Assembly (NCBI GenBank): GCA_947179485.1
Contig: OX359248.1
Coordinates: 45,642,847-45,706,846, forward strand
DNA length: 64,000 nt
From: Allacma fusca
Taxonomy: Eukaryota > Arthropoda > Collembola > Symphypleona > Sminthuridae
Direction: 5' to 3'
Numbering within the stretch: position 1 is the first letter of the stretch; each line of letters begins with the position of its first letter. This document shows, piece after piece, positions 1 through 12,518 of the stretch. Under the pieces are notes generated by a model. It saw only the letters and a program-made list of their open reading frames with translations, was not told where the DNA came from and searched no databases. A program made the position numbers and the translations under genes.

Positions 1-163
1 CCGTACCCATACCCGTATCCGTACCCGAAATTTCGAGCCGACCAAAGTGTACCCGGGTAGTACCCGAAATTGGTCGGGTACACAAAATCGGTACCCGGGT
101 AGTACCCATACCCGTACCCGTACCCGTTTACCCGAGTATTACCCATACCCGTGCCGAGCACTG
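1..163. mobile_element. Right part of a TACCCG (GGGTAC) word-array MITE with a hAT-like end
   Basis: Degenerate copies of TACCCG/GGGTAC fill the segment, which ends in CCGAGCACTG at 163. The reverse complement CAGTGCTCGG is hAT-like. The left end lies outside the window. The same word and end recur at 63215-63412. Confidence 0.6.
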
Positions 164-3100
164 GTAGATATCTGACAAAAACCAATGACACCAGGCAAAA
201 TTCAATGATCATGGGTCATCCGTTTACCCTCAGAAAATTAAATTTAAAATTTGGATGTATACATACATATAATAGATACTTATTACATGAGTGAAATTTA
301 TTAAATCTTTCGATCGAATACACAGGGGTGCACAACATAGTAATAGATGTACTTTTTGACCCCAGTTATTATTGCTGCAGGTTTCGTTTTGTACAATGTA
401 ACTTCTGAAGAATAATAATTATAAGGTATCTCTTAACGTCTGTGCAAATTGTCTAATTTTCTGGATACGTGTACAGTTCCAAAATGTGGAACTTGTCAAA
501 AAAAAAACTTTTCCAGAGAGATATAATGAAGTTGTGTCTAGTTGACAAAAATGAAAAATGAAAATACATTGCAATAGATTTCATTTTTTTGGTTTACGTG
601 GCTAGCTTTATTAAACAAGCGAAATTAAATGAAAGCTTCCTCAATAAATACATTGATTTCTGAAGCCCTGGTATGTGAGCTAAATAATTTCGTTGAAAAA
701 GTTGACCATCTCTTATCAGGGTCCTACATGACCTTGAATTGACTGCGAGGTTGAAAATCCAAATCCGGGTAGGGATACAAGATGGGACCAATTTCCGGTA
801 ATCTCGTCCCAACATATGTATATTTTCAAGATTTCTGTGGCTGTAGGTGTACGTACTGTTTATATTCAGAAAAAAAACTGGAACAAATACTTGTACTAGC
901 TGACTGTATCTGCGATATATATCTGTATATGGTATATATGTACACGGAACTGAAACTTTCTTTCAGACCCGGCGCAAATTACCCGGGATTTTTCTGCGAC
1001 ACTACATGGAAGAGTCACAATGCCTAGCATACGGGTAGTCAACATCCCAAGGAAGTGCCCACAAATATTATCTTCTGAATTTGTGGTTCTATATTTTTGG
1101 AGCAGACACTTTTCTATTTCAGGGCTCCTGGAAAAAATATCATTTTGGAAAAGCTTACGGTGGAGGTGGAACGAAGACACCCCTGCCATGTGCTCAAAGG
1201 TCACGAAAACTTCAAAACGAAGATTCTATGAGTTTGACAACATGTTGTAGTAGACGTTAAAATTAATGAACGAATTTTCCAATTTTGTTATCCACATTAA
1301 ATATATTCTCCAAAACCGCTCCAATAATAACCATAACCGTTACAGGTACACACACCCCTGTAATACCTACAGAGCAAAAACCCAACTTGTTTTTATGCTT
1401 AAATTTGTTCACCTAGGCACTATTATTACAATACACATCTCTGGAATGTTGTACTTTTTTACAATTTTCTGCTTTAACTTGTCATGACGCAAAACCTTGC
1501 ATCACACGGTTTCCTGCCTACAATTAAAGTCTTCGCTACGGCGGTCGCATGTTGCAAGTTTTCCAAAACAAAAACATTTAAATTTACTGTAAATAACATG
1601 AAACATAATTTTTTTTCAATGTCAATTTGAATTCAAAATTCATGAATGGCAAAATTAAATTTTAAACGTTTAAAAATCCTGATTTTACCCTACTACCTTA
1701 CTCCAGGTCTAGGTGGATTAAACAAATTTTGAAAAAACTGGAAGAAAAGGGAATGTGTGTGGTTGATGCCTTTTTCCATGAAAAATTAACGGTCAGAAAC
1801 GAAATGACGTCCACACTTTTTTAGGAAGGTATAAGTAAAGGTAAACGCAAAACGTACCAAGTTTCAGATAAAATAGTGGGAACGATTGAAAAAAATGGCC
1901 CCATTTTCTTGGGCTTCCATAAGAATTACAGTCGGTGTAACAGTCATCATAACTGGAATCAGTTTATTAATTGTGCCAATTAATTCACAATTAGTATGCA
2001 ATACTATTTACTGCTGTCCTTTTTTACAAGCTAGGACGAGAAAATAGTGTTGCGTAACTCTCACATTGGTCTCTGATTTAAGCAAAGTCGGGATTTTTCT
2101 CTTTAAAAAATGTTCATTGCGTTTTGTCCGTTCCAAAATAAAATTTAAAGAATAATGTCGAGATTACTAGTAGTACCACGTTGAATAATAATGCTGAATA
2201 CAATTTTGATGTTAGATTGAAGTAATTACATTTAAGGGCTTCGAAATTCGGAATCAAGGAGATATCTAAGCTGAAGAATTTGAACACGGGCTTGAAACAT
2301 GTGGGAAGGTTGATGTTGCAGTATATAAACGAGGTGGGGAAAGGACAAGCCCGGAAGATGTTGGAAGCCTGTGACACGGGTGTTTGTTTCGCTTCTTTCA
2401 GAGGACTCGGAATCAGTGAGCTGATATTGAAACGAAATGAAAGTAGTAGATTCGTAAGGGGCAAAATACATTTCAAGGTCATTTGGAGAGGAAAATTTTC
2501 CAGCTTGTGAATAAATGTCCGCGTGAAATTTCCAAACCAAATCAGTACACTTGAGCCCTTGAATAGAAATTATTATCAGTGTTCTAATTGTTGAAACATA
2601 TTTTAAACTTTACCTTGTCATTTCTCACTTCTTGCAATCTTGCCTAACGCAGTGTTCCCTATGTCCAGATAGTTCAGTGTACAGATCTCTGATACAAAAT
2701 TTGAAGCTCATAAAGTTTGATTCAAGCTAACGCTAACTGTCGTCTTAAAACTATTACTTTGAAGATGAAAGTTTAAGAGAAAAAAAATTATTTTATAAAA
2801 AGTTTTATCTGTACAAATATGAACGGCGTGAAATTACGAGTTGACGTAGGTCAATAGCTATATGAAATTTTGAAAAATATACAAATAGATTCTCCTTAAT
2901 ATTGGGGTTGGAAATTGTTTTACCATCGTTGCTTACAGTAAGTATAACGGCTGGAAACAAGAAAAAGGAAATGCAACGCCTTTCATGAATGATCGAATAT
3001 GACACCCCTGAAATGAGATCCTCCTGCGGCCTTGCCCGGTGTCAAGGCAAGCATAATAAATTTTGCCAGCAACCTCAGTAGACTAAAACATTTTGTTCTA

Positions 3101-4593
3101 CTGTAATATGTACCTCGGTACAACCAAAAACAGTTGCCCATATTTGGAAGAGCTCATAGTTGCCCAACTAACTGGGTACAGTCAAAAGCTTTTCCTCAAC
3201 TATTTCAGTACAGCCAAATATTGCTGCAATTATTACAATCAAATATTCTCCAATCGTCAATAATTACATAATACATTATTTCACTAGTTTACTACCTAAA
3301 TCTGTCCGCTTACTAACATACACCGTGGATGGAGTTGTAATTGTGTATGCTTAAGACAATAAAACCCGTAGTTATTATTACTACTACTATTATTATCAGT
3401 TATGTATTCTGCTACAAATTCTGAACAATTTACTCAAATTCGTAGCAAATTAACTACAGCATTGACTTGAATCCAATTTTATTTTATTTCTTGACTTTGT
3501 TTCTATCTGTACTAATAAACTGATTTGCCCATTTGGGGCAACACCTGGTCTGAACATTCTGCCTCTCGTGCCTACAGTATTCCACACAATGGTCTCACGT
3601 TCCGCGTACTGGAAAACCCTTTACGTTTACTCCAAACAAAAATCACAAGCTTAGCTTTCAAATCCGCCAATTTCGAGTAAACAATTTCACTTTTCCCAAA
3701 ACATTTTTCGCTGAATTTTCTCCAATTCCTGGACTGCTGTACCAGGAATTTTTGGGCAACCAAAACAACTTCTGTAACAATTCCCATTTCAGATTTTCCT
3801 TTTGTGTAGGAAGTGGGAACTGACTATTTGTTACTATCCCCCCTTTACCGGCCAAGGGGTGGCTCAAAGGTTTGTTGGCACTACATGAACGACTATGACA
3901 CCCTTAACATGGGACCCCCTGGGACTTTGCCCCGTTATAGAGAATGATCAGTAATTTCAAGTTACTCTTGGTATACGTATTTTATATCGTTATTTCGTTT
4001 GTCTGCAAACATGTTAGTACATCGTATTTCTATCTTGACATCCTCATTTTAATCCCCCTCTGTCAAGCCCATACAAGGAGTAACTTTTGAAACATTCGAA
4101 TCCCCTATTATGTAACTGATTTTTTCCCAGATTTTTTTTTATTTCCTTCATTGGTTCACTTTACTGTGACCAAAAACATGATGGTAAGTCAGAATTTTTT
4201 AGAAATTTCAAAATCCAAAACTTTTCATTCGTTTCAAACAACAAGTTAGTGCTCATTTAAAAAACATTGCAGGGTTTCCAACGAGCTGACCAATGTGTCA
4301 CTGCTTTTGAAATCTGGGTATCAGAAATAACATCATTTGAGAATGACGAAAGGAATTTTTACAAGTTTGCTCTCCCTCCTAGGCGAACTTTTAGTAGTTT
4401 GCGAATACCAAGTACCAGAAAGGTTTTAACAAATTTAAATGTGGTATAATTATATGTATTTTCCATTGGCAAAGTCGATTACTTTTTATGCTTGTGGCCA
4501 GTAAAATTATAGTGAGGTTGGAGATACTCTGCTTGAGGAGCGAAATTGACGGAAATGAGGAGGAGGAAGTTCTTATACTTCTTATTCTAGATA
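164..4593. other. Gene-free stretch with dispersed repeats
   Basis: No coding exon is recognised. It holds dispersed repeat copy A (about 386-1120) and the start of a three-copy phrase near 207-250. A pair of related direct repeats lies at about 2998-3050 and 3888-3945 (both contain ATGACACCC and a C-rich box). Short open frames near 2230-2540 and 3570-3870 lack splice context and family motifs. Confidence 0.5.
386..1120 (+). repeat. Dispersed repeat, copy A
   Basis: This shares blocks in the same order with copies at 23930-24860 and 59800-60290: AATTATAAGGTATCTC, TTGATTTCTGAAGCC, TACTGTTTATATTCAG, TGACTGTATC.GCGATATAT and CATACGGGTAGT. Copies differ by many indels, so they are old. No reading frame is conserved, so it is non-coding or non-autonomous; the class is not identified. 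Confidence 0.6.
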
Positions 4594-4844
4594 TTATGAA
4601 ACCAATGTTTGGTGGCCATCATCAGTCAGTCATCGAAGCATTTATCCATGACGTCACTCGTTGTTCTAGTCGACGAAGGCTAGAGCGAGCCGACGAAGTC
4701 TCACAATCAGGTATTCATTTCAGTGGAAATGAATAACTTCAGCATTGGTCCAACTTTCGTATCACGCACTTATTCACTTCAGGCAGTGACGTCATGGACG
4801 AATGTTTGGATGAATGACTAACAGCTCCAAGCATGGCTTCATAA
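4594..4844. mobile_element. Fold-back MITE with long inverted repeats
   Basis: The left arm begins TTATGAAACCAATG and runs to CATGACGTCACT. The right arm, reverse complemented, begins TTATGAAGCCATG and also reaches CATGACGTCACTG, about 65 bp per arm with scattered differences. The middle contains TATTCATTTC...GAAATGAATA, a second small inverted repeat. There is no coding capacity. The outside bases are too diverged to call a target duplication. Confidence 0.7.
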
Positions 4845-6168
4845 CCCTATCTATTGTAATTTTATCTTGCAAGCCTTGGCCATAGCAAAACTTCTTTAAA
4901 TTCCTAGGACAGTTGCGATTTCATAGCAAATCATTCAAAAATTTCATTAGCCTAAATAAAAAGTTGTAGGATATAAAAATATAACGACAGCTAGTAATTT
5001 GTTTAAAAACAGGATATTTGTTGCAGAAAATACATTACAAATAAATTTTAACACAATGATTTAAACAAATTATAAGATTGTACATGAAGGAAATTGCTCT
5101 GGCTAGGACTGATTATGAGTCATAATCTAGAGATGAAGTTAAGATGCTGCTGATGCGACGTAGCCCGCAAAAATGAAAGACTAGATGATCATGCAAAATA
5201 CAGGAGAATGAGTTGAAGCTGAAAGTACGTTAGCAGCAGCAATGCGTAAGTCCATAAGTCCTATATTTTACAGTTCGTACTCTGCACGACGTAGTAAAAT
5301 TTGTTCGGGTAAACTCAGCCGAGATGAGAGTCTCCAATGAATTTATTAAATTAAGACCAGCCTACTCCAAAGATATCTTTTCATTACTGTCATCGCGCAA
5401 TGTCTTAATTCAGTTAGCTGCTGAGAGAAAAGTACGCGAGAGGGGGAAAAGGCGGGCAAAACCTAGATGTGTTTTTCTCGTCGTCGTCCAAGTCCACTTT
5501 CCGTAATGAAAGCGCACATCAAGACCAATCAAGCAGAAACTAGCATCTCTTCCTTTCACGCATACTTCCGACTATTCACCAAGTAAATGACCCGGATCAA
5601 TTTCCCATGGTTAGGGTTTTCTGTAACTTAGAACACAACCCAACTCAACTTCGAATAATAATAATTATTATTATTGCTGTACACTGAGTATTATTTATTC
5701 CCAGTTTGGGGAGATACAATCGGAATTTGTTTTTAGTAATTACATAAATGTGAGCCCAAGCCTTCGATCCTTCCAGATTCAGCTTTTTGGGCTGTAGCAA
5801 AGAAATGATTCTTTAATAATCAAGTGACATTCATTTACTGATTGAATGGAGCTGGAAATCGTAGCTGTATGTACTATTTTTATATTGCTTCGTGTGCTTT
5901 CCCAAATGAATAAGCTCGAGTCCTTTCCTTTGCAGACACTACTACGGCTAGTATAACCAGTATATCCACACCAATTGGGGGTCGGAGTAATTACATAAAT
6001 GCTAACCCACCAAACTGACATTGATTGTGAGAGGTTTGGAGAGTCAGAAAACAGTGACCATCAGCAGACACTTCCAACAAGTCCGTAACTGCGACAATTG
6101 ACTAGTAATTCCGTGTTGAGCTGTGCTTTCTCTACGTGCGCTACATTAAATCCTGGAAGCCCAATAAC
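4845..6168. other. Gene-free stretch
   Basis: No exon, RNA gene or repeat boundary was recognised. An AAT/ATT microsatellite-like patch lies near 5656-5675. Confidence 0.4.
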
Positions 6169-6524
6169 GGGTACTAATCCACGGGACGTGGAACACAAAA
6201 ATACATAACTACGGGACGGGACAATGTGTAACGGTATTTGATGCGGCGTGACGTGATACTAGGAGGAAATTGACCTGAGTAGACTCAAATTGAAAACTAC
6301 TCATTCCCCAGGATTAAAAACCAGAATGTTAATGAGACTCCACAATGACTAATAATCCTAAATTCGGAGTCTACTCGGGTCAATTTACGTCCAGTAAACA
6401 CATCTTTCCTGTCACATCCGGTCAAATACCGTCAAGTCTTGTCCTTCAAATAGTCCAGGCTCTTCCATAGATTTGTCTATGTTCAACGTCCCGACGTCCC
6501 GTTCTTTTTAGTTGAGTGCCACCC
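6169..6524. mobile_element. Palindromic (fold-back) element with GGGACG words
   Basis: The two halves are inverted copies. CGGGACGTGGAACA on the left matches GGGACGTTGAACAT on the reverse complement of the right. ACGGTATTTGA.GCGG.GTGAC matches ACGGTATTTGACCGGATGTGAC, and AAATTGACCTGAGTAGACTC matches AAATTGACCCGAGTAGACTC. Both outer ends contain GACGGGACG-type words. Arm length is about 150 bp. The right end GAGTGCCAC resembles a hAT terminus in reverse. No frame is present. Confidence 0.7.
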
Positions 6525-9500
6525 ATACGAAAATGAGAAGGAAATCCAATCGATACACTAGAACATCAGGCTTGGAGTCTTCTATGACAGAAAATAAGGA
6601 TGATAACCTCCACGCGCAGCTTCCCACCCACACCAATATTTCCCAAATAGATGCACGTAACCCAACGTAACCTCGTATTATTTACAAACATGATGCTCTC
6701 TCCTTTCATAATGTGAGACACGTAACAATGATGACTAGGATTCTTACTAAAAAATTATCTTACCTTAATCTGTAAATGTTTGGAATACGTTGAGAATGAA
6801 GCACGGCGGAATTCGGGTATTGGCTTCAGAATACTTTACTCCGACGGGCACTTGATTTTTCGGATGGTTTTCTTCCCTATTACAAAGCTACATATACCTA
6901 TTTTTTATCTTGTGTGGATATACTGAAATACTTTGTGTGGTATATTTGAAGAGAAATAATAATTGTAAGTTAAATCTAGGATTCTAACAGAAAAGGCACT
7001 TAATCGACGCTGTGTCGAAGGCTAAATCATTTTTACTCTCTTCTCTTGTTTTGACACACCCCACAACTTCAAGACTAAGAAGTCAAATCGGGTGTTGGTT
7101 TCTTGTAAACTTAAATGGTAATTCTTCCGTTCCTCTCCTTTCCTGTGCGGGCGTAGGGAATAGGAAACAGTCTGGCAAAATATAAGCTTCGTAGAAAGTC
7201 TGCCAAGCCAAAGCACAGCCCATACATACACTCTACCATATAGGTTCCATGTCCATGCTTATAAGGAGGATCTTTGGGTCGAATGTTTTTAATTCGTTCC
7301 TTCGTTTCGTGTGCTGTGAGCTCGTCGTATATACACACAGAGGAGGAATTGAGGATAGTCAATGTGGAGACTGGATACACGTATGTACGTAAGTATGTAC
7401 CTTCCCCTCCCTCAGCGCACACTCTCAAGCACCATCCAACCCGCGTTACTTTAACTCATTTGTCACATTGATTGTGTAATTCACAAGTCTCAGGGCCCGC
7501 CCCGCGGGGCTTCCAGAATAAATATAGTGTACATTTAGAATTAGATACAAACTTATTGAAGGCACTCAACAGATTGTAAATACAGAGATCTTTGTTTTAA
7601 AGATAAATCTTAAAAACAAATCCATTTTGAGGCTAGGGTAAAAATTATTTTATTAATCCACCCCTAAATACAGTGGGTTCTCTCTAAAAAGAAACAAGAC
7701 TTGACTTTTATGCTAATTTGATTAATGGTAATCCATCTGAATGTTTTGCAGACAGTGAGCACTGTATATTTATCCTCCGCTGATACGTTATATTTTCAAC
7801 AGCGAGGAAATTCTTAGCCATGTACCAGGGAACATCGGCAAATGTCCTAAATTGTAGGTAATAGTGTTACCAATTTATTTCAGTACAATAATTGATATTA
7901 ATATTGCCCCAGCCAAATTTAAACCCGGTAAAGCGACGCACTAGAGTAAAATGATCCAAAAGAAGTTTATCCTCTCTTAATGTGGTAACCCCTTGGGGAC
8001 CTGAAAAAATTATTAGTGAGAGTTTAGCTTATTGACATGGACGGAAACTTATGAGTAAACCAAACTTTTAATAAAAAAGAAATGATCATGCTTTAATAAT
8101 TATTTATGCAGTTTATGCTTAAACTACTGGGACTTTGAATAGTAACCCCAAGGATAGTTATTTATTCTAAGGAACAGAAGCATAAATAATTGATCTAAAG
8201 ATAGACTAAAATTACGAAATGTACTTAACAAAGATCAAAAGCTAAAAAAGTGAAGATTACCGGAAGGAATAACTCGGAGCACAAGACTTGGAGTTTCAAA
8301 CTTAAAACTTACTTCACTTAAAACTAAGAATGCTGCATCTAACATTATGAATTCTACATTAAAATGATATTGCAATAATTTCTTCATATGTAATTCGTAT
8401 ATACTGAAGTCCGGAGGACGGTATTCGAATTTAATTGGAGCGTGGGAAAATCCTGAGTCAGGATTTCTCGCTCTTTCAGTCACACGAAATAAAATTTCAG
8501 GATTCTATTCACAGAATAGATCCGTCGAATCTTAAGACACTATTTACTTCAATAATAATTATTTCCCTTTAATTTTCTATAACTAAGTAATCTAACCTAG
8601 CATTATTATAGCTTCCGACAAGTACTTGGCTAGTAGAAACTATATAAATGGGGAAAATAATAGTTCCGAAAATTTTAAAATTTTAGTGTCACCCAGGCAA
8701 CGAGAAAGGGTTAAATCGGGTATTTGGGGAAATAATCACTCTTATTATTATTATTAAATCCCCCCTCGGGGCACCCGAGTATTAAAAAAAATTCACAAAC
8801 GTAAAATGGATCAAAAAAATATTTTTATATTAATACTTACCTTGATTACGTGACACCACCATAGTGGATCAGCATTTGAGGGTACACCTACAGGTCCCCG
8901 CCTATTTGACTCCGAAAGCCCCCATACATCCTAAAAAATTGTAATAAGATGATAAATGAGCATAAAATATTAAAAATTGCTTTTCTATGACTCATCGGGG
9001 AGGATATACAACCATACAAAATTTTACTGCTAGCTTACAATTTAAAGTAATGTAAATACAGTAAGGCCCTGAAGTTTTACTGGGCTTACCCTTATCCTTT
9101 TAATTAACTAATAAAATGAGCCATAATCCTTGAACTTGAAATAGAAGTCTTCTTCTATCTATTGCAACCTACGTACATCACTTTAACATGTTTACGGATC
9201 CATGACCAATTCAAGTGTGCCGTCAATAACGTTTGTATTATGTAACGTGAAATAAATTACTACGTATTATGTACGTAGTACCTCTTCACATTATTGACCG
9301 CTGGTAAAGACACCATCTATCTCCAGAATGGAAGCCAAGTAACTTGTAACCTTCTATCGTCCTCCTTCTGAGGACCTCGTCATCATAATGCATTTCGGGT
9401 GGTCACAAAGAAGGCGCGGGTTTTAAAAATATTTGACAACTCAGAAAGACACACAAAGTCTGCCACAACGCTATTCTCTTTCTATTAAGGATTATTTCAC

Positions 9501-9910
9501 GCCACTGGTGGGCACAAATAGCCCACTCGAAATCCACTGTGAGTACTGCATTACTATGTATATACATATATACGCCTAGAGTATATGCAAGCACGGTTTT
9601 TCTACTTTTTGCTTCCTTCAAGTAACCTTCTTCAAACAGATGAGCTAACTCACTTACGCATCAACAAAATTGCCAGAAAGTAACATGAATCTACAGATAA
9701 ACAAAAATCATTCCCATGAAACTGAATCTACCAGGGTATTGCGGTGAAAGTTATGTGGTGCATTTGAACGATACAGGGTGGTTGTTAGGATTTGTCCTCT
9801 TTTTACAAACAATAAACCACTCGAATACGGATAATCCTCTGCTACCACAGCACCATAGGGTTGTATTTAATGATGATGATGTAGCTGTCATGTATACAAT
9901 GTAGTGCGCC
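6525..9910. other. Gene-free stretch
   Basis: No gene was recognised. 7640-7668 is a 29-bp exact copy of the right end of the MITE at 34634-34780, so a solo end or remnant lies here. A short GC-rich self-complementary patch occurs near 7493-7511 (GCCCGCCCCGCGGGGC). Confidence 0.4.
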
Positions 9911-10065
9911 CACTGTTTCAGTTCGTTTCAAAACAATTGTTTCGTTTCAGTTTGGACGCTGAAATGGACCGAATTCATGGTTTCGTTTCAGTTTCCGAAA
10001 AAGTGTTTCAGTTCGTTTCAGTTTGCTCGGTGAACTGAAACAAAACGGAAAACGATCGTTTCAGG
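9911..10065. repeat. GTTTCA word array
   Basis: About a dozen degenerate copies of GTTTCAGTTCGTTTCA run forward on the left and as GAACTGAAACAAAACGG on the right. This is the same word as the hAT-like element at 37993-38481, but clear terminal repeats are lost, so it is an older relative. Confidence 0.65.
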
Positions 10066-10888
10066 CGCGAAAATTTTAAGTGTCATGACCCGGTGTCATA
10101 TGTCAAGGTTCCTACAACGCCATGCACGCTTCTAAAGGTAAATCCAGCATTGGGTAGTTCGGGTAACTCCAATCATTTTCCATGTTCAAAGCAGGATCCA
10201 CAAAGTTTGTCGTTTACCCCGTGGTGGTAAGTTACATTTAAAATTCAACTTCCAAGACGTAATATAAACATACCTAGCGAATTTCCTTCAATTATTTTAC
10301 ATACTTAAATATATTCTATTTTTACATACTAATTATTTATTTTTGCAGTCAGGATTCAATGGTTTCCGAAGCCATCAACTGTCTAAAGGCAATTTCACCG
10401 CTATATTCTATATTATATAGAGTCCACATACACAAGAAATAAAAGAATGCAAAAGTAAAATTTTGGTAACAGGAGCATTTTTACCGACAAAATTTTATTT
10501 CATTTGAAACGTTTGAAAGGCTTGAAACGCGTATCACAATATTATTTGTCACTGGTTTTTAGGAAATTTTATTGGCTTTTAAAAGAGCTATTAAACAGGT
10601 TGCCACTTTTAGAATTGTTGGCATGAGTCGAAAAAATAAAGTGCAAAGTTAGAGGAATTCATCTTCAAGAGCAAGGACGCAGAAGGGAGAGTTTATAATT
10701 TTGGTTTATTTTTCATGGCTGGTCTTTTGCTCACAAAAATTATGTCTGGACGCTGAGTCCGTAGTTTAAAATTTTATGGGGATTAATTTGAGTCTGATAT
10801 TACCTTCCGTAATCCAAAAATAGCGGTCTCAGGACTTTAAAATGCTACGCTATGCTTAAGCAATGATTTAAAGAGTTGCAATAAAATG

Positions 10889-10953
10889 TCGTCGTTGAAG
10901 TGGCAAATGGTTTACATGCTGTTTTATGTACCTGTGGACCATTTTGCCTTTCG
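10889..10953. mobile_element. Decayed copy of the TA-target TCGTCG MITE family
   Basis: The left part TCGTCGTTGAAGTGGCAAA and the inner words GGTTTACATGCTG...GTGGACCATTTTGCC match the elements at 24247-24608 and 54542-54620. The right terminus is eroded. Confidence 0.6.
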
Positions 10954-11031
10954 AATTGTTTAATTAGTACTAATTACTAGAGCTATACAGAGTGCCTCAA
11001 CACATTTCTCCCCCTTGCTCATAGACGTGAC

Positions 11032-11213
11032 TAGGGCTTGTGTCCGGGACTGGAGGCCCGGGGTTTTCGGGACGGGGCAGTTTCGGGACAAACCTTGTGT
11101 CCCCATGTTATTTCACGCAGGACGGAATCGGGACGAACTTTTTTCTCCCGAGGTTTTCAGGACGGGACGAAAATATCTGCAGGACAAAACAATTGTCCCC
11201 AGTAGAAGCCCTA
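11032..11213. mobile_element. hAT-like MITE filled with GGGAC words
   Basis: It begins TAGGGCTT and ends AAGCCCTA, perfect 8-bp inverted ends. It is flanked by GACGTGAC and CACGTGAC, an 8-bp duplication with one mismatch, the hAT hallmark. The interior is CGGGACGGGGCA/GTCCCC-type words only. Its right end AGTAGAAGCCCTA matches GGTAGAAGCTCTA at 56462, making a family. It is 182 bp with no frame. Confidence 0.8.
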
Positions 11214-12432
11214 CACGTGACTATGACAAAAAATATTCGATTCATCCATTTTGTAGAAAAAGAAGAAAAGTTCACATTTTTCAGAATTTGTTTTTAAACA
11301 TTCTTGTAATTCTAAAAATCTCGATACAGTGCCGTCCTAAACGAAACAAAGTCCGGTTTTTTGGAAAAACTAAATTGGAACAGGTTTTGATTATTTTCTA
11401 AAATATTGCAAAAAGTAAAATTTAACCTCGCTTCTAACAAATTTCATGGGCTTTCAAAAGATTCCTACAAGAGATGACTACACTAAAAGTTATTATGAAA
11501 TTATAAAAAATTGAACACACGTCGCAGTAGTTTGAAGCGTCACAAAAGTGTAAATCAGCTTCAAATATTGAAAAACTAAAGACTAACAAATTTTAAATCT
11601 TGCTAGTGCTTCGATGGTGGTTTCAAATTAAAATGTTTGATCGCCTCCTGAAATTGTTGGGATACAATTTTCTGCTTCTCTTACTTCTCATGACGAGTGC
11701 ATGCTCGAAATGTGAAATTCATATGCTCCTATTGTAGCACGAAACATATCAACGCTTCATCATGCCCAATCATGATTTAATCACACAGTATACTTTTTGC
11801 AGAATAGGAATTGGACATTGGACACAAAGCTAATGTTTTGCAAAATAGGAATCGAACAAAAAGATAATATTTTGAAAAATATGAATTGGACACAAAGTAA
11901 CCATTAAGAAAGATATGATTGGTCACAATAGTAGGTACTGTAGGTACCTGGCCCAATGTTCAAACACTTTCAACACAAGACAGTTCGTGTGTGCAACCGT
12001 TCGTGCAGATGTTTGCGCAGGAAATCGAACCAAAGATTGCAATTCCTATTGCAAATGCAGGTAAAGGGTCCCGCAGTCTCACGATTATATTTTGAAACCG
12101 CTTATGTTGTGGCTAAATCTTACTTTACTCCTTAGCGGCATGTTTCTAAACTATTCTACGCAGTAATCTTTTATGTGCTCGTTTGGAAGCCCATTAAATT
12201 TGCTGCAGGAGAGGGAAATGTTTTCCGCCTACCTGTACATAAGAAATATTTGCAAAAAGTGTTACAGTTTGCGTAATCTTTAGTACTTAATTTCATGTAA
12301 GTACAATGATGCATCTCAGAATCCATCAATGTAGGCGGTGGCTTTACCGGCTAATTAATACTGATTATGAGCTTATTGTTAGTATTGTGGGTTAGGTTAA
12401 TTTCAACTCCACGAGCTGGTCTTAATACATTA
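11214..12432. other. Gene-free stretch
   Basis: No gene was recognised. A phrase ending in ATGGGCTTTC near 11440 recurs in variant form near 23480 and 43090, pointing to an old dispersed repeat. Confidence 0.35.
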
Positions 12433-12518
12433 GGGTGGTATTCAGGTTGCTTCACTCACACTCAAATCCAAACTCACACTGGATTCTTTGAAAGCGAGTT
12501 TGGAACTTCAATACCACT
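12433..12518. mobile_element. PIF/Harbinger-like MITE
   Basis: The inverted ends GGGTGGTATTCAGG and AGTGGTATTGAAG (right end, reverse complement) are flanked on both sides by TTA, the 3-bp target of PIF/Harbinger. The element is 86 bp. Confidence 0.6.

Noticed and set aside
2230-2540. Overlapping open frames on both strands, the plus one Leu-rich
   Set aside because: No splice context, no motif and no match recalled; open frames of this size are expected by chance.
3572-3867. Two overlapping minus-strand frames (GIVTEVVLVAQKFLVQQ)
   Set aside because: They sit beside repeated sequence and carry no recognisable domain.
9403-9621. Minus-strand 72-codon frame
   Set aside because: No family motif, no codon pattern or splice support.
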